A DNA stretch of 64,000 nt from Apus apus (lineage: Eukaryota > Chordata > Aves > Apodiformes > Apodidae). A model generated the notes under the pieces. It worked only from the letters and a program-made list of their open reading frames with translations, did not search any database and had not been told where the DNA came from. Position 1 is the first letter of the stretch; every line of letters starts with the position of its first letter. Positions 26,641-36,600 of the stretch are shown one piece after another. The stretch spans positions 12,714,780 through 12,778,779 of the forward strand of contig NC_067291.1 in NCBI RefSeq assembly GCF_020740795.1, in the 5' to 3' direction. Position numbers and translations under genes: made by a program.

Positions 26641-28203
26641 GAGCACTTGCTCAGTCAACAAACAAATAAATAACAGTTTAATATGTGTGTTCATCCAATC
26701 ATTGTTTATTACTTCCCAGAGCCAAGGCTGCAGTCTGCCCTGGATGGTTTTTTTTCTTAAACTTACCCTCAGTGCGGTTTTATTTCATTCAACTTTTTCA
26801 GTTGTTCAGTCAGTTTTCATTTCTTCATCTAAAATTCAATCTCCTAAGTATCAAAAAATAATTCATACTTTAAATTACACAAGACTTTTGTAAGGTTATT
26901 ATATTATTCATCCTGCCAACTGTATCCACAGCAATACCCTACTACTTATCCATCCTTGATAGTCAGCTATTGTCTTTCTGATGCTGAAAACCATATTAAC
27001 AGTGTGAATTTTAGATAATTGTAGTTATAATAGGATGGAGTTGCCAGGGAGCTTGGTGGAAGCACAGACATGTGAGTGGTTTGGCACTTCAGAGAGCAGT
27101 TGAGCAGAAGCTTTTTAAACACTGGCTCCTTTACTGTGGGAGCCAGGTACTGTGTTGTGATCTACTGAGCTGTGTAACCTAATGCAGGGAAAGGCCACTT
27201 TCCATCCTAGCTCCTCCTCAACCCCTGTTCCCACATAGCATTACCATTTAAGCCACATCGTTGCTCAATTCACAGCTAACCCTAGGAAGGCCTGAGAGAT
27301 ATTTCAGCCATGTTATTATTGCCAACAGTAGTGATAAATCAAGACAGTCACTTCCTGGGATAAGAAAAATCAACCTGACGTTTGTACCAGGAAAGACCAT
27401 GCTCAAGAAATACCCAAATGACATAGCAGTACCAGTTGAATACTGGAGGTGGAACAGAATAGCAGAAATAAAAGTCAAATCAGCTGCATTAATTTCCTGA
27501 GGTGTCTCTACCAACTGACCCTTGGGTTTAGGTGAGGCCTCTGGACTTTAAGCAGTATTATCCTGTACTACTCAATTAACACTAACATGATAGATCATGA
27601 GATGAGGTTACGATTGTGCTGGGAATTTTGTCACAATCTCACATTACAACCTTTGCCAAAGGAGGAAAGATACTTACTCAAAAGGGATGTTCTCCAGAGC
27701 AATTTCTCATTGAGCCTTGTTGCTGCTTCCTTAATGGCAGGCCCCTCACTGTGTCCTGGTACAACTCCCAGCTGCTGAGGTGCTTCTTCAGCTGCAACTC
27801 AAACTCAATAATCACAAATTATTCTATTTCCAAAGTGATGGAGCCAAACCCTTGTGTTCTGTTTTTAAAGCGAGAGTACATGCTGGATTCAGCTCCATGG
27901 CTCAGGGATCACCGCAGGGAGGAGCTTCCGAAGGTGTGTTTTGTGAAGAAGACATGCAAAAGGAAGGAAGGGTGTAGCTGCAGTGGTGGTTTCTACACGT
28001 CCCGCCCCCATCCTTTGGTCAGAAAGAAAGTGGGGTGACAAAACAGCCTCTGAACCCACTGCTCCAACAGCCCCTTGAGGCTGAAAAACGCCTGGAGACG
28101 TCACAGCGGCTTCAGCTTCTGCTGGAAGTGCTGGACTGGCTGGTCTGAAGATCTGCCAAGGTTGCATAAAAAACAGTTAATCTGAGGAGCTGGGCAAACA
28201 GGA

Positions 28204-28251
28204 TTTCATATTGTGCGTAGATTTGGGTTTCATATTGTGCGTAGATTTGGG
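28204..28251. repeat. Perfect tandem duplication, 24 bp x 2
   Basis: Two adjacent identical 24-base copies, each beginning TTTCATATTG and ending ATTTGGG. With no divergence between the copies, the duplication is probably recent or an assembly effect. Confidence 0.95.
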
Positions 28252-28489
28252 AGAATCAAAGCTCTGTGAAACAAAGGAGGGAGCATCCCTACACCTTGTT
28301 GCTGTGAGCAGAAACTGGGACAGCTCAGTGACTTGCTGCTCAGAAGAGACTAAATGTGAATGTGACACTTGGCTGGGAGTATCACTGCTGTGCTGGGATC
28401 AGAAGGTGTTTATGTAAGAAGCAAACTCTTTGGATTGGTCTTGGTTTGTGATTCAACCTATAATGTCTTTTTCCATTGTCCAAAGCAGC

Positions 28490-28650
28490 AAAAAAGGGAA
28501 GAGAGAAGAGATAGAAGTATAGGGAAGAGAGAAGTAGAGAGAAGAGGGAAGTAGAGAGAAGAGGGAAGGGAGAAGCAGAGAGAAGAGAGAAGGGAGAGGA
28601 GCATAGAAGAAAGAAGAACAGAGAAGAAGAAGAGAGAAGAGAAGAGAAAG
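28490..28650. repeat. Polypurine tract of about 160 bases
   Basis: Nearly pure A/G on the plus strand, built from GAGAGAAG and GAAGAGGGAAG units, with only about nine pyrimidine interruptions. Such tracts can form triplex (H-DNA) structures and are often hard to sequence. Located between the ends of MESD and CEMIP. Confidence 0.92.
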
Positions 28651-28890
28651 CCACCAACAAATGCACGTATTAGAAACAGAGTACAAAAAGGCTGCACCAA
28701 ACAGAGCTGAAGCCCTGGTGGCCGTTGGAAAGCTGCAGGGCTGCCCATTCCCCTTCTGCCCTGTCCGACTGCTCGGCCACCTCACCCTTGACAGCAGCAC
28801 GGCCGGAGGGTCCCTCTGTCACCTGGGGGCCGTGGCACCGCGGGCCCTGCTGTCCGCGCAGCGCCGGGGAGCGGGCGCTGCCCGCTGCGG

Positions 28891-28903
28891 CCACCAGAGG
28901 GCG
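28891..28903 (+). promoter_or_regulatory. CTCF-like motif, plus orientation
   Basis: CCACCAGAGGGCG fits the core CTCF consensus CCA(C/G)(C/T)AG(A/G)(G/T)GGC(A/G) at every position and is preceded by GCGG. It sits in a GC islet between two convergent genes, a common place for a boundary site. Confidence 0.55.
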
Positions 28904-28934
28904 AGCGCGGACAGGCCGCGGCAGCTGCTGCTCC

Positions 28935-28958
28935 GGGGAGGGGAGGGGGGGGGGGGGG
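28935..28958 (+). repeat. G-run with G-quadruplex potential
   Basis: GGGG-A-GGGG-A followed by 14 consecutive G. Four or more G-tracts with one-base loops are available, so a quadruplex is possible. It directly follows the CTCF-like motif islet. Confidence 0.9.
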
Positions 28959-29229
28959 TGTTAATTAAAATACAGAAATATTTCATTTTTGTAGCATTTA
29001 GTGCTTTTAAATCTTTAGTAACCGATTAAGGATACTGTGACACTGAAAATTATGTGCTCAAAGAGCAGTGCATTCTATATATGCATGGATAGAATGTATC
29101 CAGTCTATAAATACACACACATCACTAAAAATGACACAGTAATTTTAGAACTAATGTAAGGAATTGTATATAGTGGTGTATGGTTTGTTACTGTTAGTTC
29201 TAATGGCTGTATATACCTATACTTCTACA

Positions 29230-29346
29230 CACAGAAACTCCCCATACACAAACATAAATAACCACACACACACACACACACACACACCCCCATGTACCTA
29301 TCCACACCCCCCCCATTCTGCACAAACACACACATACACACACACC
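29230..29346. repeat. CA-rich microsatellite
   Basis: (AC)n core at about 29263-29287 within a CA-rich, C-run-interrupted region extending to about 29346. Typical dinucleotide microsatellite. Confidence 0.93.
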
Positions 29347-29981
29347 CCGTGTGTGAAATGCTGATTGCTGCCACCAAAAAAAAACCAACACTCATTCCAC
29401 TTTTGGACCCTCCAAGAAGGCTTACAGCAGAGTCTACCCAGCTGGCACCATCCTGGGGTGGAAAATTTACAGTCAAAGTAATACTTGAACTGATAGTGAG
29501 ATTCTCATAAGCCTTAATACCTGCCCACTACAAAAACTTTATAAGTTTTATATATTTTTACTCCATGCTCATCCTATCCAGTGAAGCAAAAAGTTTTGTT
29601 AACAGGGGAACTAATCTATTTAATCTGCTAATAGTGCTCCCCCTGCCCCAAATACAGCCCTTTCCCATGTCTGCCCACTGTAATATTCCCTTTCCCACTC
29701 CCATCTCCTTCCCTTCCCCTCTCCCTGACTTGGATCCTGCAAGTGTGGATGGGCAGGTAGTGAAACATGCTGCCATTTGCTCCAACCAGCCAGCAAACAC
29801 ACAGGGGTGGTTTGGCCCCTCAGCTTCTGCCTTTTGAAATAAGTAGGGAGCTGTTTGCCTTTCTCTTGGATGATGCACCGAGTCTGGTGCTTGTGTGTGC
29901 CCAGCAAACGTCCTTTCCTTATTGCAGAGAGACACTGAAGAGGCAAGAGGCAAAAATAAAATAGGAAATCTGCACTGAATA

Positions 29982-29987
29982 TTTATT
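29982..29987 (-). terminator. Candidate CEMIP polyadenylation signal
   Basis: Minus-strand AATAAA, followed about 25 bases on by a U-rich element (ATTTTATTTTTGCC on the minus strand). This places the CEMIP 3' end near 29965 and gives a 3' UTR of about 3.6 kb, similar in scale to what I recall for the human transcript. Confidence 0.5.
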
Positions 29988-30741
29988 TTTATAAACATTG
30001 TGTACTTCAATCAACTACATGTTAATTCAGTTGTAAGCCACAATCTGTTGGAACCAGCGTCCCAAGAGCTCTTGTCATGATAAACCAGTCAATGCATCAC
30101 CACGGTCTGTGGACACAGAGATCCTCCAAGTGCAAAGCAGATTACCAGAAAAGACATACTGCTGACCTCCTTAACAACCTGGACAATGCTAAACTCCAGT
30201 AAAAATGCTTCATATGTCCGCAATTTTGTTGTCTTAGTGCCACTGTAATAAATTAATAGAAAATATAATATTTTTTTTTTTCATTGGAAAGTCTATAAGA
30301 AAATGTACAAACATCTAACTCCGAAAAAGGACCAGCTATTTCGGCGACAGGTAAAACAAGCATTTGAACAAAAGCAAAAATTCCAAACATCCAAACAAAC
30401 AAACAGACCAAATGCAACCGAAAAAAAACCCACTCTACCAACAGCAACTGTGTAGGCAAACACGGAAACATTTGCAGCAACAAAACCTCACAAAGAGGAG
30501 AACAGCAGCTTGTGCAGGGACTGCTAAAAGGACGTACAAACAAGCAGCCAGGTAATTTGCTAGTCAAAATGTGCACGTGCAACGTCTAGAACAGTCAAGG
30601 ATTAAAAAGTAATCATATGGCACAAAGCTATTGCTGACTGGTGATGATGTTAGACTTCATTCCTTCTTCAGAGCGACACACTGAGTTCATCCCATGAAGG
30701 TCGACGGGAGCCCTTTGCATTGCACAGGTGTGTCTGCCCTG

Positions 30742-30756
30742 CTGCCCCCTGCTGCC
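30742..30756 (-). promoter_or_regulatory. CTCF-like motif, minus orientation
   Basis: Minus strand reads GGCAGCAGGGGGCAG, close to the CTCF core (CAGCAGGGGGCAG form), with one mismatch at the first C of the CCA. It faces the plus-oriented motif at 28891 from 1.85 kb away. Confidence 0.4.
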
Positions 30757-33532
30757 ATGCTCTGCTTAGCCCTCAGGCCTACAGACTGCAGTGATCCTGT
30801 ACTCCATATTCACAGCTTGAGACCCACCCCTAGCTCCAAAACAGGCCCCATGTGACGAGATTTGAATGATAAAACAAGCTACTTACAAGTTTTCTTCTCT
30901 TAACAAGATGAGATTTTTTTTTAGGAAAAAAAAATAACATAAGAATTAAAAAAAAAAAAAAGCAACAACAAACAGCTTTTCCTAGAGCCAAGTCCTATGA
31001 TTTCACCCTGAGAATTCCCAAAATAATAAAATCAGAAGCTACAATTCAGCACAAAGTCAGAGTGCTCGTAGAAGCTGAGCAAACCAGTCAAGGGGATAGA
31101 CCCACCTGGCAACACCTCCTGGACATTTACAGGGCTCAGGAGCAGTAAATCCCTGGTGACCCAGGGGCTCAGTGTTCCCCAGAGCACAGCCCCTGCCCTG
31201 GGGGTCAAACAAAGCCACATCCCAAACCAGGCACGTTCTGAGCCTACCTTTCCTGCCCACTGTCTGTCAAGTGCTCATGAAATAAATACTCCTGCTTTGT
31301 TCCCTCTCTTGGGAGCGAATGTGTTCCCCTAAAAGGTGCAACAGTACCAACAGATCTGCCTTAGGACAGGGAAGAGGTTTAGGTAACCCAGACTAATGTT
31401 CCCAAGGGAGTTTTTCTTTAGTCTGTTTGCTTGACTTCTGGGATCTCTTTTGGTTATCAGAGAATGTCAGATAAATGACATTTGGATAATCACAGTTGAA
31501 CCAAAAGTGGGACTGACTTTTTCAAGGAATAAGGTGTGACATCCTTAAACCATCATAAGTTTTTTGGGGGAAAATCCAGCCCACCTTACTTGCCTTTTAC
31601 AAGTCTTGCCTATTCATTCTGGAAATGGCACAAATGCCTAAGGAGCATTCTTTAACAGGCTCTTGTTGAGAAGCAAGGGAGGAAAAGCTTGGCTCTTCTT
31701 CTTTAAATACAACACACATGACATTCAGTGATTTCAAAACAACTATATAATAAGACTGAAAAGAACATTTCCAGTTTCAAAACCCAGGAGAGGCTTGAGG
31801 GGTCTGAAATCTACAGTACTATCTAACTTTTCCTCATGGTTGCTTTGACTTGCAGAGCAATTTATCTGAACTGGGCTTATAGAGTGCAACACTGCCCAGA
31901 CTTTGGAATGACACACAAAATGCTTGTTCTTCCATGCTAGATGCAAAAGACCATTTCACCTATGGTGATAAAAAGCTCCACTTAATTACATGAGTTTTAA
32001 TTAAAGCAGAGCAAAACAAAGTAACCATCAGCAACTAGAAGAATTTCTGTAGCAGTGGGGGAAGGCAGAGATAAAGTGGGAAAACAAACCCAGATATTAC
32101 TGGAAAAATTAACATTCTTTGTGCTTTGAAAAGCCTTCATCCTATCTTTTCTAAACCCTCTTAGCTTTCTTGGAATAGCCTCAGGCTCCAGAGGTGCCTT
32201 CATGGCATTTCTGAGCAATAGACAGAAATATCACTGAACACTGGAAGTGCTTAAAAGCTTTTACAAGATAATGTGTAAATTCCCAGCTCCAAGAGATGTC
32301 TCTGCAGAAGTCCTGATTCACACTGATCTGCCTTCATTACCCAGATATTGCTTTGAAGAAGGGGGAAAGAAGGTACAAGATATCCAATGGGTGTATGTGG
32401 AGTCCCACTCTTAATTCTTCAGCTAACTGGCAAGATCTCTCTCACCTTCCATCCAGATTGCACGTAACTCTCCCAGAAGGATCAAGACACTCATGCCCTT
32501 AAGCCTGAGGCCATGATCAGTAACAACACACAGTAGAGCAGCCTGATCCCATTCCCTCCCTGGAAAGACAACGGCCCTTCATCCTATTGGAGGCTGAATG
32601 AGGTGAGTCCCAGTATGCCCAGTTAAGTCTGGAAGCCTTGAGCAGGATGCCACAGACTGCCCCGACTAAACCCTCCAGATTGATCCTGAACACTATTATT
32701 TGAAGGGACTGCCTGGGAAAGGCTGAGAAAACACGTGCTGATTGACTTTCCTTCTAGCCTACAGCTGCTTTTGAAGGAAAACTTCCTTTTGAACAACCAC
32801 TATTAAAAAAACCCACCTTGATCCATGGGAGAAACATCATGTTCTAAGCAAGTAGAAAGATGTGGTTTCATCAGTCTCTGCTGGTATGTTTTCTCTTCTA
32901 TCCCCTCTTCCCCAAATATGTGCCATGCGTTAGCACGTGCAACACAGATCCTGAACAGCTTGATCAAGCATCATAGAAGCTTCAGGATCATTTTTTACTG
33001 TCCAGTTATGAGTCCCAGCATCTAGGCAATCATTCACATATACTCTATCTTAGGTTTTTAACCAGCCTTTGAATTGCAATGCCATGTTTATGTGAATGGC
33101 TACCTACACAACAGAAAAAAAAGAAAGAAGTGTTCAGACAATTTAGAGGCTGGTAAAAACAGTAAACCTCAATGGCCTTCAGATCTAGAACTCCCCCTTT
33201 GAGAGGCAGCACATAAGTTAGTCTGTCACAGGGGTGCTGATAAAACCAGCACTTTGCAAAACAGGTCAAACCTTGTGTAGTAACACGAGAGTCAACGTGG
33301 CATCAGTGAGCAAGTCAGCCAGCGAGGAGCTGGTGATCACAGAACATAAGCTGGTCACAGAGGAAGGCTTTTCTGTCACATGTGGCCACTCTAGCTACTT
33401 ACAGTAAGATTTCTTTTTGAACAACAACAACAGCAACACAACACCTCTGGAGCTGGCAGGGTGCCTGGCTGAGCAGTCAGTAGTCTGTCCCACAGGGCAG
33501 TGCTGGCAGCCAGAAGGCAGAGCAGTGCGTCC

Positions 33533-33660
33533 TCATAATTTCATTTTCTTCACCACAGGAATTGGCAGTGCTTGATAGATTTTAGCTGAGTCCTCATTAG
33601 TGACCAGCTTCACCCAGACAGGGTGGAAGCTGCCTTTGAAGCCAACAAAAGCCATTTTTT
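33533..33660 (-). CDS. CEMIP: CEMIP visible exon 18 of 18 with stop
   Basis: 128 bases: two bases of Glu, then [41 protein letters not shown] and TGA at 33533-33535. The human end is PIPVVKKKKL. It closes the GG-type lectin domain. Acceptor TGATTTGCAG. Confidence 0.95.
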
Positions 33661-36600
33661 CTGCAAATCAGAGCAAATATGTTAGGACCGTGTAGGAGCT
33701 GCACCAGAAAACCACCCGTCTGCGGAGCTGCACCCGCACGGCTGGACAGATGCTGGTGGACAAGAGCACACATCTGCCCACAGACTTGGCCAATTATGCC
33801 TTATCCAGGTATTAAATAAATGCTTTGCTATTGAAGCTTAATTACTATTTTATTTACATGTTGTATGCTTCCATTAATTAAGAGAGAGAGAAAGAAAACC
33901 CCTCCAAGCAGGCAGCTCAAGCTCCCTGCTGAAGTGATCATTATTCGCATGGTGGTTGCACTCAAAACCCTTTCCTGCTTGGGCAAGGTGGAAGGATGAT
34001 GGGCAGAACAACAGATAAGACCCACATCAGTGAGTACAACACACACACAAAGAGAAAAGGATGCCAAAAGCTCACAGTTAGAGCTGAGCAGTGCAACACA
34101 CACAATAGAGCAACACTCTAGTGCTATACATGGTACTTTCAAATCCATATGCTTTGTGTCATCAAGATGGAATTTTGTTTCAAGAGAAAACCAGCTCCAA
34201 ATAAGTTCAGACAAGTAAAAAATCCTGGTTTGGGGCACCTAGTGGGGAAAAAAGTCCAATATTCCTGTTGTGTAAAAAATGTGGGGGTTTTTGTTTAAAA
34301 TTAATCTGGAATATCAACCCCCCTGAATTCTTCACTTCTAAGGTGCCAGAGCACTTCTTCCATCTCCAGCACTGAACTGAGTGCTGCTATCCAAGGCTGC
34401 AGTGGAAACAGCCTGGCTGAACAAATAATTGACTGGTCCCAGGATGTCTGAGCACAAGCTGATAGAAACAAGCAAGGCAAAGTTGAGAAGAAAGAAAAAA
34501 AGTTCACTTTACTGATCAGATGAGTTTAGAACTGCCTTTTTAAAAGGGGTTACCTTTTAACCTAAAACCCTCTTCTGCTCCAAGTTTCTCCAGAGCTTTA
34601 GTCCACGGTCCTCTTGAAATGAATCTTCCTTTAGATGTCACCAGCACTATGGAGCTGAAGGAAACAAAGTCATTTACAAACAGATGGTCAGAACACATTC
34701 CTCACCTCTGTCTTGAGCACTGGTAACTCCTTCAACCAGCAGTTCCATCCTGCTTTGCTCAGGTGGGAACGTGTTCCTTGGGATGCTCTGAGCAAGTCAA
34801 CTAATTTATTCTTACATCATTAGCAGGATAAAGCCTGAAGAAATTAACTTATTTGAGATAATTGCTGACTTGATATTTTTCCTTCATTATTCACAGAATC
34901 CCACAAAATCACAGAATTGTTCTGCTTGTAAAAGACCTTTAAGATCATCGAGTCCAACCATTAACGTAACGTAACGTAAGTCTAGTGCTTAAACACGTTC
35001 CTAAGTACCACATCCACATGTATTTTAAAGACTCCCAGGGATGGTGATTTAACCACCTCCCTGGGCAGCCTATTCCAGCATTTAATTACATTTTCAGTGA
35101 AGGAATTTATTCTAATATCTAATCTAAACCTTCCAATCCCTAAGATTCTGTGATTCGGTAAACTGGTGCAATCTGAGACCATTTCCTTTTGTCCTGAGTG
35201 TACTTTTGCTTAAAAAGTGTATTGTTAATGTTGTTGTTGTTATTCCTGCTTTACTTGCATGTGCTGTATTTCCCCTCAAAATTGTCAGGGTCTTCTACAA
35301 ATGCCAAGTGATAAAGAAAAGTTGAGGTGTGTTAAACTAATGCAAAGCTGTAAATGCTTGGGTAAAAGCAATAGAATCATAGAATGGAAGGGGCTGGAAG
35401 GAACCTCTGGAGATCATCTAGTCCTGCCAAAGCAGGATCACCTAGGGCAGACCACACAGGAATGTGTTTGGATGGGTTTTGAATGTCCCCAGACAAGGAG
35501 ACTCCACAACCTCCCTGGGCAGCCTGTTCCACTGCTCCATAACCCACACAGTAAAGAAGTTTCTCCCCATGTTGAGGTGAAACTTTCTATGTTCTAGCTT
35601 ATACCCATTGTTCCTTGTCCTATTACTGGCACCACTGAAAAGAGACTGGCTTCTTCCTCTTGACACCCACCCCTCGGATATTTATAGACATTAATAAGAT
35701 CTCCTCTCAGTCTTCTCAAGACTAAACAGCCCCAGTTGTCTCCCCCTTTCTTCATAGAAAAGATGTTTAAGTCCCTTAATTGTCATTCTAAAAGGGTAGA
35801 ATAAAACCCCAACAGGAGAGTTTAATCTTAAACAGGAGAGGTAATCTTATAGTGAGGAATAGAGGCCACTCAGCAGCATTAACCCCTTTACTTCCTACAA
35901 GATGCAGAAACACTTCCAATGGTTCTCTCAAAGTGTACTGAGGAAGAGCTACTATGCTCCAGTGAGTTCAGTGGGAGTTTTGCTATTAAGCTCAGAGGGG
36001 CTGGGATATCACCCTTTTCACCCTAATTAAAGCTGCAGCACAGAGTCACTGAGCAAACACTTACGTGGACGAAATTATTTCATTCCCCCTTGTAGGGTGT
36101 CCATGAATGAAACATCCCTGACTCAAATGGCTTTTGCACTCTTGCAGAAAGAGTGCCTTGCTGGGCCTGCTTTCCTGCATGGTGGGACACACAAGTGGCT
36201 AAAATTAGTTAGTCAAGGGCTCCTGCAGAGCTCAAGGCCCGGGCTACAGAGCGCAGCAGTTACATCTTAACACCTCAGCTGGAGCTGGAACTGTTCAGGG
36301 GAAAATAGCAACAGGTGGCAGCAGAGGAACAAGAGAAGCAAAAGAGTTAAAGAGTCATCAGGACTTTCCCTAGACTAAAACTGAGGTGTTAAAATGCTCC
36401 GGTGCTTACCAGAGTGGATTGAGCTAGCAGGCTGCTTTTGAGTACTTTGCAAATGCTGAATCACCTCTCTTTTCTTCCTTCAGCTCACTAAAATAATTAC
36501 TTTCTATTAAATCTTTCCTGCTATTGAAGTTTAAAATAAATTTACCAGATGTTCGATTTTCTTATCCCTGGGAAACTCATCAGAATAATGGATTTATTGA

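Larger units (their letters stand above)
28800..28960. promoter_or_regulatory. Small CpG-rich islet between convergent genes
   Basis: An isolated GC- and CpG-dense patch in A/T-leaning DNA, with GCGCAGCGCCGGGGAGCGGG-type sequence. It contains the CTCF-like motif at 28891-28903 and ends in a G-run (28935-28958). No gene start is apparent, so an insulator or enhancer role is more likely than a promoter, but that is inference. Confidence 0.5.
25861..29960. other. Tail-to-tail intergenic region between MESD and CEMIP
   Basis: About 4 kb between the likely 3' ends of the convergent genes. I see no protein-coding gene. It holds a possible LTR start near 26584, a perfect 24-bp tandem duplication (28204-28251), a long purine tract (28490-28650), a small CpG-rich islet with a CTCF-like motif (28800-28960) and a CA microsatellite (29230-29346). 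Frames across the purine tract are low-complexity artefacts. Confidence 0.6.
29965..33532 (-). other. CEMIP: Probable CEMIP 3' UTR
   Basis: About 3.6 kb after the CEMIP stop with no other gene, ending at a plausible AATAAA. It includes A/T-rich stretches (30265-30280, 30910-30960) and a minus-orientation CTCF-like sequence at 30742-30756. Exact extent is inferred. Confidence 0.5.

Noticed and set aside
28382-28800. Ser/Leu/Phe-rich minus-strand frames of about 90-115 codons resembling membrane proteins
   Set aside because: They arise from the polypurine tract read on the pyrimidine strand; composition is low-complexity and there is no homologous domain.
35442-35666. Minus-strand frame of 74 codons as a host exon
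   Set aside because: It is the translated 3' part of a CR1 element (typical CR1 residues such as [14 protein letters not shown]).
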